Part shown: positions 1 to 12,445 of the stretch, in pieces
How the letters are laid out: each line of letters starts with the position of its first letter
Numbering within the stretch: position 1 is the stretch's first letter
NCBI RefSeq assembly: GCF_902459465.1
Contig: NC_047063.1
Span: 8,803,343 to 8,867,342 of the forward strand
Origin: Asterias rubens
Lineage: Eukaryota > Echinodermata > Asteroidea > Forcipulatida > Asteriidae
DNA: 64,000 nucleotides
Reading direction: 5' to 3'
Program-made: the position numbers and the translations under genes
Notes under the pieces: model-generated
The model's database searches: none
The model's input: only the letters and a program-made list of their open reading frames with translations
Told to the model about the DNA's origin: nothing

Positions 1-1660
1 CGAATTACTTCGAACAAAAAAGGAAACTAATAAGCATATTGAAAAGACAAAGGAAACTATTTTGCATATCGGAACAAACAATGGAAACTAATTTGCATAT
101 CGGAACAAACAAAGGAAACTAATTTGCATATTGAAAAAGACAAAGGAAACTAATTAGCATATCGAAACAAACAAAGGAAACTAATTAGCATATTGAAAAA
201 GACAAAGGAAACTATTTTGCATATCGGAACAAACAAAGGAAACTAATTTGCATATCGGAACAAACAATGGAAACTAATTTGCATATCCGAACAAACAAAG
301 GAAACTAATTTGCATATTGAAAAAGACAAAGGAAACTAATTAGCATATCGAAACAAACAAAGGAAACTAATTAGCATATTGAAAAAGACAAAGGAACTAT
401 TTTGCATATCGGAACAAACAAAGGAAACTAATTTGCATATCGGAACAAACAATGGAAACTAATTTGCATATTGAAAAAGACAAAGGAAACTAATTAGCAT
501 ATCGAAACAAACAAAGACAAAGGAAACTAATTTGCATTTCAAAATAAACAAAGGACAATAATTTACATATCGGAACAAACAAAGGAAACTAATTAGCATA
601 TTGAAAAAGACAAAGGAAACTATTTTGCATATCCGAACAAACAAAGGAAACTAATTTGCATATTGAAAAAGACAAAGGAAACTAATTAGCATATCGAAAC
701 AAACAAAGGAAACTAATTAGCATATTGAAAAAGACAAAGGAAACTATTTTGCATATCGGAACAAACAAAGGAAACTAATTTGCATATTGAAAAAGACAAA
801 GGAAACTATTTTGCATATCGGAACAAACAAAGGAAACTAATTTGCATATCGGAACAAACAATGGAAACTAATTTGCATATTGAAAAAGACAAAGGAAACT
901 AATTAGCATATCGAAACAAACAAAGGAAACTAATAAGCATATTGAAAAAGACAAAGGAAACTAATTTGCATTTCAAAATAGACAAAGGACAATAATTGAC
1001 ATATCGCAACAAACAAAGGAAACTAATTAGCATGTCGAAAAAGACAATGGAAACTAATTAGCATATCGTAACAAACAAAGGAAACTAATTTGCATATCGG
1101 AACAAACAATGGAAACTAATTTGCATATCAAAATAGACAAAGGGAAATAATTTGCATATCGAAAAAGACAAAGGCACTTAATTAGCATATTGAAAAAGAC
1201 AAATGAAACTTATTTGCATATCGGAACAAACAAAGGAAACTAATTTGCATATCGGAACAAACAAAGGAAACTAATTTGCATATCGGAACAAACAAAGGAA
1301 ACTAATTTGCATATTGAAAAAGACAAAGGAAACTAATTAGCATATTGAAAAGACAAAGGAAACTAATTTGCATTTCAAAATAGACAAAGGACAATAATTT
1401 TCATATCGGAACAAACAAAGGAAACTAATTAGCATGTCGAAAAAGACAAAGGAAACAAATTTGCATATCGGAACAAACAATGGAAACTAATTAGCATATC
1501 AAAAAGACAAGAGAAACTTAATTGCATATCGGGACAAACAAAGGAAACTAAAAGAAACTAATTTGCATGTCGAAACAGACAAAAGAAACTAATTTGCATA
1601 TCGGAAAAGACAAGGGAAACTTATTTGCATATCGGAACAAACAATAGAAACTAATTAGAT
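1..1660. repeat. 31-bp satellite array with two alternating unit types
   Basis: About fifty head-to-tail units of roughly 31 bp. The core is AAAGGAAACTAATTTGCATAT, which ends either CGGAACAAAC or TTGAAAAAGAC. The two endings alternate in a longer pattern: the variant ACAATGGAAAC recurs near 70, 267 and 451, pointing to a higher-order period of about 186-195 bp. Many units contain ATTTGCAT, the POU/octamer consensus; others carry ATTAGCAT. Units near 950-1650 are more diverged, as is usual at an array edge. The array starts at or before base 1. No coding potential: the short minus-strand open frames are only repeat translation. Confidence 0.95.
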
Positions 1661-3860
1661 TCCAACAACTTGGAAAGAGTTGAGAAAACAACTTCTAAGA
1701 ATTACTGAAGAAGTAATTAAGAATCTGAAAGAGTTGATGAAGATAAAAATATGGAAGAGCTGATAAAAACACTTGGAAGAGCTTATAACAAAAACTTGGA
1801 AGAGTTGATAGATTTGAAGGAAAACCCCAAAGAGCTTATAAAATAACTTGGAAGAGCTGATAAAAATACTTGGAAGAGCTTATAACAAAAACTTGGATGA
1901 GTTGATAGATTTGAAGGAAACAAATTCAAAGAGTTGATATATAACTTGGAATAGTTAATGAAGAGAAAAAGACTTCGAAGAGCTTATAAAATAACTTGTA
2001 ATAGTTGATAGATTTGAAGGAAAACCCCAAAGAGTTGATGAATAACTTGGAAGAGCTGATAAAAATACTTCGAAGAGCTTATAAAACAACTTGGAAAAGT
2101 TGATGCAGATAAAAAGACTTTGAAGAGCTGATAAAAATACTTTGAAGAGCTTATAACAAAACTTTGGAAGAGTTGATAGATTTTAAAGAACAAAATTCAA
2201 AGAGTTGACACATAACTTGGAAGAGTTGATAGATTTGAAGGAAAACCCCAAAGAGTTGATGAATAACTTGGAAGAGTTGATAGATTTGAAGATAAATTCA
2301 AAGAGTTGATACATAACTTGGAATAGTTGATGAAGAGAAAAAGACTTCGAAGAGCTTATAAAATAACTTGGAATAGTTGATAGATTTGAAGGAAAACCCC
2401 AAAGAGTTGATGAAGATAAAAAGACTTTGAAGAGCTGATAAAAATACTTGGAAGAGCTTATAACAAAAACTTGGAAGAGTTGATAGATTTGAAGGAAACA
2501 AATTCAAAGAGTTGATATATAACTTGGAATAGTTGATGAAGAGAAAAAGACTTCGAAGAGCTTATAAAACAACTTGGAAAAGTTGATGCAGATAAAAAGA
2601 CTTTGAAGAGCTGATAAAAATACTTTGAAGAGCTTATAACAAAACTTTGGAAGAGTTGATAGATTTTAAAGAACAAAATTCAAAGAGTTGGCACATAACT
2701 TGGAAGAGTTGATGAAGAGGAAAAGACTTTGAAGAGCTTATAAAACAACTAGGAAGAGTTGATAGATTTGAAGGAAAACCCCAAAGAGTTGATAAATAAC
2801 TTGGAAGAGTTGATAGATTTGAAGATAAATTCAAAGAGTTGATACATAACTTGGAATAGTTGATGAAGAGAAAAAGATTTCGAAGAGCTTATAAAATAAC
2901 TTGGAAGAGTTGATAGATTTGAAAGAAAACCCCAAAGAGTTGATGAATAACTTGGAAGAGTTGATGAAGATACTTGGTAGAGCTTATAACAAAAATTTGG
3001 AAGAGTTGATAGATTTTAAGGAACAAAATTCAAAGAGTTGACACATAACTTGGAATAGTTGATGAAGAGAAAAAGACTTTGAAGAGCTTATAAAACAACT
3101 TGGAAGAGTTGATAGATTTTAAGGAATACCCCAAAGAGTTGATGAATAACTTGGAAGAGTTGAGGAAAAGAACAAAAATTTTAAGTACTGATAAATAATA
3201 CTCGGAAGAGTTGAGAAACAAAAAACTTAGAAGAGCTGATAAATTTGAAGGAAAACCCCAAAGAGTTGTTGAATAACTTGGAAGTGTTGATAGATTTGAG
3301 GGAAAACCCCAACATTAAAAGAGTCGACTTATAACTTGTAAGAGTTGAGCCAGGGAAAACAACTTGGAAGAGGTTATAACAAAAAAATGGAACAGGTGAT
3401 AGATTTGAAGGATAACCCAAAAGAGTTGATGAATAACTTTTGAAGAGTTGATATATTAGGACAAAAACTCAAAGAGTTTATCTACATCACTTGGAAGAAT
3501 TAAGAAAAGAACTTGGAAAAGTTTATGAAAAATAAATGTGAAGAGTTGATAAGAAAACTTTGAAGAGTTGATTAAGAACATGGAAGAGTTGAGGAAGAAT
3601 ACAAATGAGTTGAGACAAAAAAATCGAAGAGTTGATGAATAACTTGGGAGAGTTGAGAAAACATCTTTTAAGAGCTGATAACAAAAACTTGGAAGACTTG
3701 ATAGATTTGGAGGAAAACTCCAAAGAAACGATAAATAACTTGGAAGAGTTGATGAATAAATTAGAAGAGTTGATGAAGAGAAAAATACTTGGAAGAGTTG
3801 ACAAATAACTTTTTAAGAGTTGATTAAGAACTTGGAAGAGCTTATAATAAAAACTTTGGA
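1661..3860. repeat. Degenerate tandem array, AACTTGGAAGAGTTGAT core
   Basis: Roughly 24-30-bp subunits built on AACTTGGAAGAGTTGAT, with spacers such as GATTTGAAGGAAAACCCC or GAAGATAAAAAG. Larger blocks of about 470 bp recur: the stretch near 1984-2190 reappears near 2458-2676 and again near 2634-2834. It abuts the 31-bp array directly but has an unrelated unit. Open frames on the minus strand here are Ser/Leu/Phe-rich repeat translations that overlap in several frames, so I do not call them genes. Confidence 0.9.
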
Positions 3861-4414
3861 CATACTATTGGAAACACTTGGTAGATACTTACCGGGGCGA
3901 TTTATTGGGGGAGACATTGTCAGGAGTTTTGGGGGCAAGAAATAGGACAGTTAAAGGATAGCTCTGATAAAGGTTTGCACTCAGGACCGTCGGCCTGGGG
4001 CCGCATATGCTCCGTTCCATGTTGTGCGTGTGGCGTGATTTTTCAAGAAAGTTTTTTCATACTCACATGTCCAAATGTAGCTGCAGCTGAAGTTTACTCT
4101 GTAGTGTCGTTGTTCAATGATGTGGCGAAGTTAGTAAATACATTTGTTAATACTCACAGGTTCAATGTAGCTATGAATGAAGTTCCATCTGAAGTGTCCT
4201 CATCCAAAAGAAGTTCCAATTAGTAAACCCAACACCAGCTTAACTAATCGTTTGGAATGATCAGTTGTTTAATATTAAATATGTCTCAAAGATAACGGGT
4301 ACCAGAACCAATTTGTAACAAATCAAAAGTTTGAAAGAGTTGAAAAAACAAAAATGAAGTAAAACGAGTCGGAAAAAACAAACACTTAAAAGAGTTCAAT
4401 AATAATTTGGCTCT
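3861..4414. other. Single-copy stretch with a two-copy 91-bp-spaced repeat
   Basis: No gene is supported. Two related segments at about 4060-4108 and 4151-4199 begin ACTCACA and share the pattern of an AATGTAGCT core followed by GAAGT. Read on the minus strand, each ends in a good splice donor (GTGAGTAT), so they could be a duplicated small exon. No matching acceptors were identified. The rest is unremarkable. Confidence 0.3.
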
Positions 4415-4798
4415 TAAAGGCAGTGGACACTATTGGTAATTGTCAAAGACTAACCTTCACAGTTAGTGTATCTCAACATATGCATAAAATAACTAACCTG
4501 TGAAAATTTGAGCTCAATCGGTCATCGAATTTGCGAGACAACAATGAAAGAAAAAACACCCTTGTTACACGAAGTTGTGTGCGTTTAGATGGTTGATTTC
4601 GAGACCTCAAGTTCTAAATCTGAGGTCTTGAAATAAAATTCGTGAAAAATTACTTCTTTCTTGAAAACTATGGCACTTCAGAGGGAGCTGTTTCTCACAA
4701 TGTTTTATACCAACAACCTCTCCTCATTACTCGTCACCAAGAAAGGTTTTATGCTAATAATTATTTTGAGTAATTACCAATAGTGTCCACTGCCTTTA
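4415..4798. mobile_element. MITE family 1, complete copy (384 bp)
   Basis: The element starts TAAAGGCAGTGGACACTATT and ends with the inverse, closing CACTGCCTTTA. Inside, a GAGACCTCA...TGAGGTCT inverted pair forms a second palindrome. No open reading frame, so it is non-autonomous. Relatives lie at 21389-22397, 37511-37904, 42306-42680, 58858-59085 and 60113-60406. Both ends here are flanked by TTAA (TTAAAGG...CCTTTAA), which may be target duplication or part of the TIR. Confidence 0.85.
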
Positions 4799-5045
4799 AA
4801 AACTTAGGTGGACATCTACGAATGGCTTAAAAAGAAAACTACTCAAATAAGGGAGATATCTGCTAAATACGAAACATGAAAATCGATTAATAGATTGCAT
4901 GTTTTAAAGTACAACACCAATATGGGAGTGGGCTGGTAATAAAGGCTGGGATGCCCTAATTAGACAAAGGAAAACTTAAAAGATTATCCAGGATTGTCTG
5001 ATTGCCACTTTTGGAAAAATACTTGGCAAATGATTTTGGGTAAAT
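4799..5045. other. Unremarkable AT-rich spacer
   Basis: I see no gene, repeat or motif I can support in this stretch between MITE 1 and the 58-bp array. Confidence 0.5.
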
Positions 5046-5600
5046 TTAGTAACATCTTAATTTTGGAGGAACGACACAACATGAGTTTGATAAAATCGCA
5101 AGGCTGTAGTCTTGTGGAATTTTTGGCGATAATTTGAGCAAAATTTGATCAAAACGCAAGGCAATAGTCTTGTGGAACTTTTGGGCAAAATTTGAGCAGA
5201 ATTTGATAAAAACGCAAGGCTTATAGTCTTGAGGAATTATTGGGCACAATCTGAGAAAAATTTGATAAATACGCAAAGCTATAGTCTTGTCAAATTTTTG
5301 GGGAAAATTTGAGCAAAATTTGATGAATACGCAAGGTTCTGAGTCTTGTGTAATTTTTTTGCACAATTTTAGCAAAACTTGATAAAAACGCAAGGCTTTA
5401 AATATATAGTCTTGTGGAATATTTGGGCACAGTTTCATCAAAAACGCCTTGTAATTTTTTATTTTTGCAAACATTTTGCAAAGGTTTATAAATATACAAT
5501 GCTTTTTGTTAAATATGCCATGTTGCACTTCGGGCAGATAAGATTGATAAATTTACAAGGCAGTATTTTATACTATATATAGCCTTGTGATTTTTTGTAA
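5046..5600. repeat. 58-59-bp tandem array (about eight units)
   Basis: The units share AATTTGATAAAAACGCAAGG, a TAGTCTTGTGGAAT segment and GGGCACAATTTGAGC. The landmark GCAAGG recurs near 5098, 5156, 5214, 5273, 5331 and 5390, giving spacings of 58-59 bp. The last units decay into TA-rich sequence. A 160-codon minus-strand frame is open across the array and reads as repeated Phe/Ile/Lys/Cys-rich blocks. It is probably a by-product of the repeat having few stops in one frame. Confidence 0.9.
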
Positions 5601-5619
5601 ATGTTTGAAAAATGTGCAA

Positions 5620-5770
5620 TATGTTGATGGTTGCGAGGCTGCAACAGGTGTCAGCCCTCCATTCTGTTGAGCTTGAACCTTCCTGGGTGACTTCATTGAA
5701 GCGCTTAGGGACATGTTTGATTTCTATGTGTTATGCGCTATATAAGAATGGTTAATTATTATTATTATTT
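5620..5770 (+). mobile_element. SINE/LINE 3' end with ATT tail
   Basis: The sequence ends TATGCGCTATATAAGAATGG followed by ATTATTATTATT. The same GCGCTATATAA plus trinucleotide tail ends the LINE fragment at 13085-13330 and several SINEs in this window. The upstream 100 bp resembles a short 3' UTR. No tRNA-like head is visible, so this is a 5'-truncated copy. Confidence 0.55.
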
Positions 5771-6692
5771 ATTAAGGCCTCGCCTAAGAACTGACACTGT
5801 TGGCTTTGGTGCTGTGTCATGGATGACAATCGTTCCTTTGTAGATGCCACCTCACAGTTGGTTCACATGTAAAACAAAGCAAATATTCTTGCATTAGTCT
5901 TGTTTTAATAATCTGATTGAACAGAGTAAGATTGTAGGGCAATCTTATAGTTAAGTAGACCTATACAAGCAATATATTTCAGTTTCAAATTTGGCCTATT
6001 CATCCTGGTAAGGTTCGTCTAAAACAGGGCTACCACGTGAAGGTCCCAGGATACCTGCCCCACACGGTTTCCAGATCATCAGGGCCTTTGCACCGCCCGA
6101 AGGCGGGTCCGGTCCGCCATCCCAAAAGGAGGGACAGTCCCCTACTGTACTAGCGCGGTCCCTAGTTGGAAAGAACTTAGGGACTACTTCCGTTGGTCAA
6201 CCATTTGTGATTACACCGGCACCATCCTAGCAGATGAGGAGCCCGAATGCACCTTTAAGATCAACCACTCAGTGGAGCGAGCCGGAAGTAGGACCCCACA
6301 TGCCACGTGCACGTGTCCAGGTCCCTTTAGTTTTATTCCGCAGGCACCACCATTTCGATCCGCACGCACCACTCGTTCCGCAGGCACCACCAAGTTAGCG
6401 CACAAAAAAACGCGTATATGCTTGTTTGCTTGCAAGGGTGTACTTAGGTACAAGATAGTGAGCTACCAAAACAACCCACTACATGTAAAGCATCAAATAT
6501 CAACACATGTAAAGCCCGGTTGATACTTCCTGCAAATACCAAATTTTATGTCAGAATCCTCTTTTCCCTACAACATTCACAAGTGAGTTGAGCAGATTTG
6601 AACTGCTATGAATTATTTTTTGACTGCAACAATTGCTTCGCATTTGCAGGAAGTATGAACCAGGCTCCACTCATCTAAAAAGAATATCTTAC
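5771..6692. other. Non-coding stretch with GC-rich island
   Basis: No gene is supported. From about 6000 to 6420 the DNA is clearly more GC-rich than its surroundings and has the direct repeat TTCCGCAGGCACCACC at about 6336 and 6376, 40 bp apart. Short open frames on both strands overlap there and show no recognisable family. It could be a fragment of a GC-rich mobile element. Confidence 0.3.
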
Positions 6693-6785
6693 TTTTGTTC
6701 TCTGATGATCCACAGATGAGCTGCTCGGATGTCTTGATGATACTGATGTTTGCCCAAAGCAGTTGATCTCCAGGAACTACTGGCC
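6693..6785 (-). CDS. Isolated exon candidate (93 bp), unknown gene
   Basis: On the minus strand this segment is bounded by a good acceptor (CACCTTTCAG) and a good donor (GTAAGA). It is 93 bp, so inclusion preserves frame. In the phase that leaves two bases at the start it reads a plausible soluble-protein stretch: Pro-Val-Val-Pro-Gly-Asp-Gln-Leu-Leu-Trp-Ala-Asn near the start, then a single Cys and Ser-Ser-Glu-Asn-Lys at the end. A second phase is also open. I do not recognise the family. The nearest other minus-strand exon candidate with a good donor is 16108-16354; whether they belong together cannot be told. Confidence 0.4.
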
Positions 6786-6885
6786 CTGAAAGGTGAAGTT
6801 AACGGATATAATTATTAAGTTGTAAGTCAATATTTTGTCATCAAAACTCTTGCATGGGTAATTTAGACCACCTCTTTATATAATA

Positions 6886-7082
6886 ATAACAATTATGGTG
6901 GCTTCTTATAGCGCTCAGGTCTGTCACGCAGTGACGCTTCAACATTATTATTACCCCCGTTTACTGGGCCTTAAATCATTCCTTAAACCATCTCAGCTCC
7001 CTGGGGGGAGTATACAGTCTGTGCCCCCAAATATGTAAGCTAATCAATCACAAGAAACAACTCTGCCCTCACAGGTAATCAT
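6886..7082 (-). mobile_element. SINE 3' portion, minus strand
   Basis: It begins with an ATAATAATAA tail and TTATAGCGC, then continues with sequence whose reverse complement matches the body of the SINE at 21107-21388: the shared segments are AGGGCAGAG, TGTATACTCCCC and the GGGCCTTAAATCATTCCTT block. The tRNA-like head is missing. The following 7083-7344 is ordinary AT-rich DNA without a supported gene. Confidence 0.6.
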
Positions 7083-7344
7083 TTATCCATGTGTGGAGCG
7101 AAGATACCTAGATATTTCTTTGTGTATCTTGCACGGGTATGCCCCTGTGGTGATACACTTTTCACCCATTAAAAAGAGGGACAGAAAGTAGCAGAAATAA
7201 TGCACCCCTTATCCCCCTTTTGCCATATCCCCAGTTCCAGGACTTTTGTTGTCTGTTTGTTATACAAACGTGGCAGACAAGACAGGCTGCACTATAGTTT
7301 CTCATTGTATTTGGATAGTTGGCTATTGGAAACTAAAGCATTCT

Positions 7345-10300
7345 GGGATTTCTACGCTATACCCTGGCAGATTATTTATCTGCTGTGGCTAACAGCCGAG
7401 GTTCTGCGATTCATGGTCGGTGCCTTATGCATATTTTCTCACAAGACAACAAGAAATCCAAGTGTTAGACTGTTTTGCTAACTTTCCTTTTGTCAAGTCG
7501 AGGTTTTATTGGTCAATTATAATTTCAAAGGCAATCCCTCAAATGTGCAAGATAATTTGGGTGGAATACTGACCTAAAGAGGTTTTGATTGGGAGGGGGA
7601 ATGCAACAGACACCCCCCCCAACCCAGATTTAATCAGAAGTATTGTTTATTAAGACTACCAGCACCATGCAGCCACTATTATAAATAAATTTAAAAAAGG
7701 GTACTAGGTCTAGCAGTTTAATATTTGCCTAAAATTGACAAATTCGAGAGCTTTTCACCAGTTTTATCAAACTTGTGCCATCAATTATTTGAGACTTAAA
7801 AATGCATGGCAATGGAAGGTGATCAGCCTTTTTAGCTGACGAATTTAATCTGGGTGCTAGTTCTATTTAATGTGGAGCTCCATTTACCAACACATCCTTC
7901 AAAAGCCAACAAAAACAATCGTTCAGATATGTATTACCTTTTAAGTTATAGGCCTTTACCATATTCAGATCATTATGAGCTTGTTACTGGTGATCTTTCG
8001 ACATCTTCATAATGGTGGCTGACAAACACTACAAAAAAAAAACATTTTAAAGGACAAAATAAGTTTGCATATAAAAATTTTAAAAATAATATAAAAATTA
8101 CAAGGGGTAAGTTCGGCAGTTTTATCGAATTTGGGCCTACAGTTTAAAAAATAACAAGAGGCAAGTCCAGCAGTTTAAGCAGATCTAGACCTCACATTAA
8201 AAAATAACTAGGGGTAAGTCCAGCATTTTTATTGAATTTAGGCCTTAAAATTGAAAAAATCACACGGGGCAAGTCCAGCAGTGCTTAAAAGCACAATTGG
8301 ACCTAAAATTAAAATAATCACAATATGTAAGTCGAGCAGCTTTTTCAAATGTTGGCATTCAAATTGAAAAAGTCACAAGGAGTAAGGTCTAGCAGTTTTA
8401 GCGAATTTTAGCCTAGAATTGACAAATCGGAGGGCTTAGTCAGTTTTATCAAACTTATGCCACTAATTATTTGAGGCTTAAAATGCATGACATTGGACGT
8501 TGATTAGCCTTTTTAGCTAGATGAATAAAATCTGGATGCTAGTTCTATTGGATGTGAAGCTCCATTTACCAACTCATCCTTCAAAAGCCAACAAAAACAA
8601 TTGTTAAGAATTATTTATTTACCTTCTTAGGTATAGGCCTACATCATATTCAGATTCATATGAGCTTGTAACTGGTGATCTCTTGAAGTCTTCATGACAC
8701 TACAAAGAAAAACATTTAAAAGAAAAAAATAAGTTTGCATCTAAAATTTTAAAATAGCAAGGGGTATAAAGTCCAGCAGGTTTACTGAATTTTAGCCTCA
8801 AATTGAACAATCGCAAGTGGCGAGTCCAGCAGTTTTATCAAATTTGGCCTACAGTTTAAAAAACACAAGGGGTAAGACTAGCAGTTTTAGCCAATTTGAG
8901 CCCAAAACTAAACTTCACAGGGGGAAGGTCCAGCAAATTTATCAAATTTATGTCTAAAACTTAACAAAATGGCAAAGGGTCACAAGAGCAGTTTTATCAA
9001 ACTTGTGCCATTGACTATTTGAGGCTTAATAGAACACAATGCCTTGGATTTCTACGCTATACCCTGGCAGATTATTTATCTGCTGTGGCCAACAGCAGAG
9101 GTTCTGCGATTCATGGTCGGTGCCTTATGCATATTTTCTCACAAGACAACAAGAAATCCAAGTGTTAGACTGTTTTGCTAACTTTCCTTTTGTCAAGTCA
9201 AGGTTTCATTGGTCAATTATAATTTCAAAGGCAATACCTCAAATGTGCAAGATAATTTGGGTGGAAAACTGACCTAAAGAGGTTTTGATTGGGAGGGGGA
9301 ATGCAACAGACACCCCCCAACCCAGATTTAATCAGAAGTATTGTTTATTAAGACTACCAGCACCATGCAGCCACTATTATAAATAAATTTAAAAAAGGGT
9401 ACTAGGTCTAGCAGTTTAATATTTGCCTAAAATTGACAAATTCGAGAGCTTTCCACCAGTTTTATCAAACTTGTGCCATCAATTATTTGAGACTTAAAAA
9501 TGCATGGCAATGGAAGGTGATCAGCCTTTTTTTAGCTAGATGAATTTAATCTTGGTGCTAGTTCTATTTAATGTGGAGCTCCATTTACCAACACATCCTT
9601 CAAAAGCCAACAAAAACAATCGTTCAGAATTATGTATTACCTTTTAAGTTATAGGCCTTTACCATATTCAGATCATTATGAGCTTGTTACTGGTGATCTT
9701 TCGACATCTTCATAATGGTGGCTGACAAACACTACAAAAAAAAACATTTTAAAGGACAAAATAAGTTTGCATATAAAGATTTAAAAAATAATATAAAAAT
9801 TACAATGCAGTTTTATCGAATTTGGGCCTAGAGTTTAAAAAATAACAAGAGGCAAGTCCAGCAGTTTAAGCAGATCTAGACCTCACATTAAAAAATAACT
9901 AGGGGCAAGTCCAGCATTTTATTGAATTTAGGCCTTAAAATTGAAAAAATCACAAGGGGCAAGTCCAGCAGTGCTTAAAAGCACAATTGGACCTAAAATT
10001 AAAATAATCACAATATGTAAGTCGAGCAGCTTTTTCAAATGTTGGCATTCAAATTGAAAAAGTCACAAGGAGTAAGGTCTAGCAGTTTTAGCGAATTTTA
10101 GCCTAGAATTGACAAATCGGAGGGCTTAGTCAGTTTTATCAAACTTATGCCACTAATTATTTGAGGCTTAAAATGCATGACATTGGACGTTGATTAGCCT
10201 TTTTAGCTAGATGAATATAATCTGGATGCTAGTTCTATTGGATGTGAAGCTCCATTTACCAACTCATCCTTGAAAGGCCTACAAAAACAATTGTTAAGAA

Positions 10301-12445
10301 TTATTTATTTACCTTCTTAGGTATAGGCCTACATCATATTCAGATTCATATGAGCTTGTAACTGGTGATCTCTTGAAGTCTTCATGACACTACAAAGAAA
10401 AACATTTAAAAGAAAAAAATAAGTTTGCATCTAAAATTTTAAAATAGCAAGGGGTATAAAGTCCAGCAGGTTTACTGAATTTTAGCCTCAAATTGAACAA
10501 TCACAAGTGGCGAGTCCAGCGGTTTTATCAAATTTGGCCTACAGTTTAAAAAACACAAGGGGTAAGACTAGCAGTTTTAGCCAATTTGAGCCCAAAACTA
10601 AAATTCACAGGGGGAAGGTCCAGCAAATTTATCAAATTTATGTCTAAAACTTAACAAAATGGCAAAGGGTCACAAGAGCAGTTTTATCAAACTTGTGCCA
10701 TTGACTATTTGAGGCTTAATAGAACACAATGCCTTGGATTTCTACGCTATACCCTGGCAGATTATTTATCTGCTGTGGCTAACAGCCGAGGTTCTGCGAT
10801 ACATGGTCGGTGCCTTATGCATATTTTCTCACAAGACAACAAGAAATCCAAGTGTTAGACTGTTTTGCTAACTTTCCTTTTGTCAAGTCAAGGTTTTATT
10901 GGTCAATTATAATTTCAAAGGCAATCCCTCAAATGTGCAAGATAATTTGGGTGGAATACTGACCTAAAGAGGTTTTGATTGGGAGGGGGAATGCAACAGA
11001 CACCCCCCAACCCAGATTTAATCAGAAGTATTGTTTATTAAGACTACCAGCACCATGCAGCCACTATTATAAATAAATTTAAAAAAGGGTACTAGGTCTA
11101 GCAGTTTAATATTTGCCTAAAATTGACAAATTCGAGAGCTTTTCACCAGTTTTATCAAACTTGTGCCATCAATTATTTGAGACTTAAAAATGCATGGCAA
11201 TGGAAGGTGATCAGCCTTTTTTTAGCTAGATGAATTTAATCTGGGTGCTAGTTCTATTTAATGTGGAGCTCCATTTACCAACACATCCTTCAAAAGCCAA
11301 CAAAAACAATCGTTCAGAATTATGTATTACCTTTTAAGTTATAGGCCTTTACCATATTCAGATCATTATGAGCTTGTTACTGGTGATCTTTCGACATCTT
11401 CATAATGGTGGCTGACAAACACTACAAAAAAAAACATTTTAAAGGACAAAATAAGTTTGCATATAAAAATTTAAAAAATAATATAACAATTACAAGGGGT
11501 AAGTTCGGCAGTTTTATCGAATTTGGGCCTAGAGTTTAAAAAATAACAAGAGGCAAGTCCAGCAGTTTAAGCAGATCTAGACCTCACATTGAAAAATAAC
11601 TAGGGGTAAGTCCAGCATTTTTATTGAATTTAGGCCTTAAAATTGAAAAAATCACAAGGGGCAAGTCCAGCAGTGCTTAAAAGCACACTTGGACCTAAAA
11701 TTAAAATAATCACAATATGTAAGTCGAGCAGCTTTTTCAAATGTTGGCATTCAAATTGAAAAAGTCACAAGGAGTATATTAGGTCTAGCAGTTTTAGCGA
11801 ATTTTAGCCTAGAATTGACAATTCGGAGGGCTTAGTCAGTTTTATCAAACTTATGCCAATAATTATTTGAGGCTTAAAATGCATGACATTGGACGTTGAT
11901 TAGCCTTTTTAGCTAGATGAATATAATCTGGATGCTAGTTCTATTGGATGTGAAGCTCCATTTACCAACTCATCCTTGAAAAGCCAACAAAAACAATTGT
12001 TAAGAATTATTTATTTACCTTCTTAGGTATAGGCCTACATCATATTCAGATTCATATGAGCTTGTAACTGGTGATCTCTTGAAGTCTTCATGACACTACA
12101 AAGAAAAACATTTAAAAGAAAAAAATAAGTTTGCATCTAAAATTTTAAAATAGCAAGGGGTATAAAGTCCAGCAGGTTTACTGAATTTTAGCCTCAAATT
12201 GAACAATCACAAGTGGCGAGTCCAGCAGTTTTATCAAATTTGGCCTACAGTTTAAAAAACACAAGGGGTAAGACTAGCAGTTTTAGCCAATTTGAGCCCA
12301 AAACTAAAATTCACAGGGGGAAGGTCCAGCAAATTTATCAAATTTATGTCTAAAACTTAACAAAATGGCAAAGGGTCACAAGAGCAGTTTTATCAAACTT
12401 GTGCCATTGACTATTTGAGGCTTAATAGAACACAATGCCTTGGAT
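7345..12445. repeat. Three tandem copies of a 1.7-kb unit
   Basis: The landmark TCTACGCTATACCCTGGCAG sits at 7351, 9051 and 10741, giving unit lengths of 1700 and 1690 bp; the third unit closes near 12445. Copies differ only by scattered substitutions and small indels. Each unit is itself an old dimer: two halves, each with CAGTTTTATCAAACTT, a CTCCATTTACCAAC block, a GAGCTTGT...CTGGTGATCT block and a run of ~50-60-bp subrepeats with GGGGTAAGTCCAGCAG. No long open frame; the 77-93-codon frames at the unit start differ between copies. Confidence 0.95.

Noticed and set aside
1-1660. CRISPR-like array of ~31-bp repeats
   Set aside because: Units are directly adjacent with no unique spacers, and the surroundings are eukaryotic.
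5046-5528. 160-codon minus-strand open frame
   Set aside because: It lies entirely in a 58-bp tandem array and reads as repeat translation; no domain.
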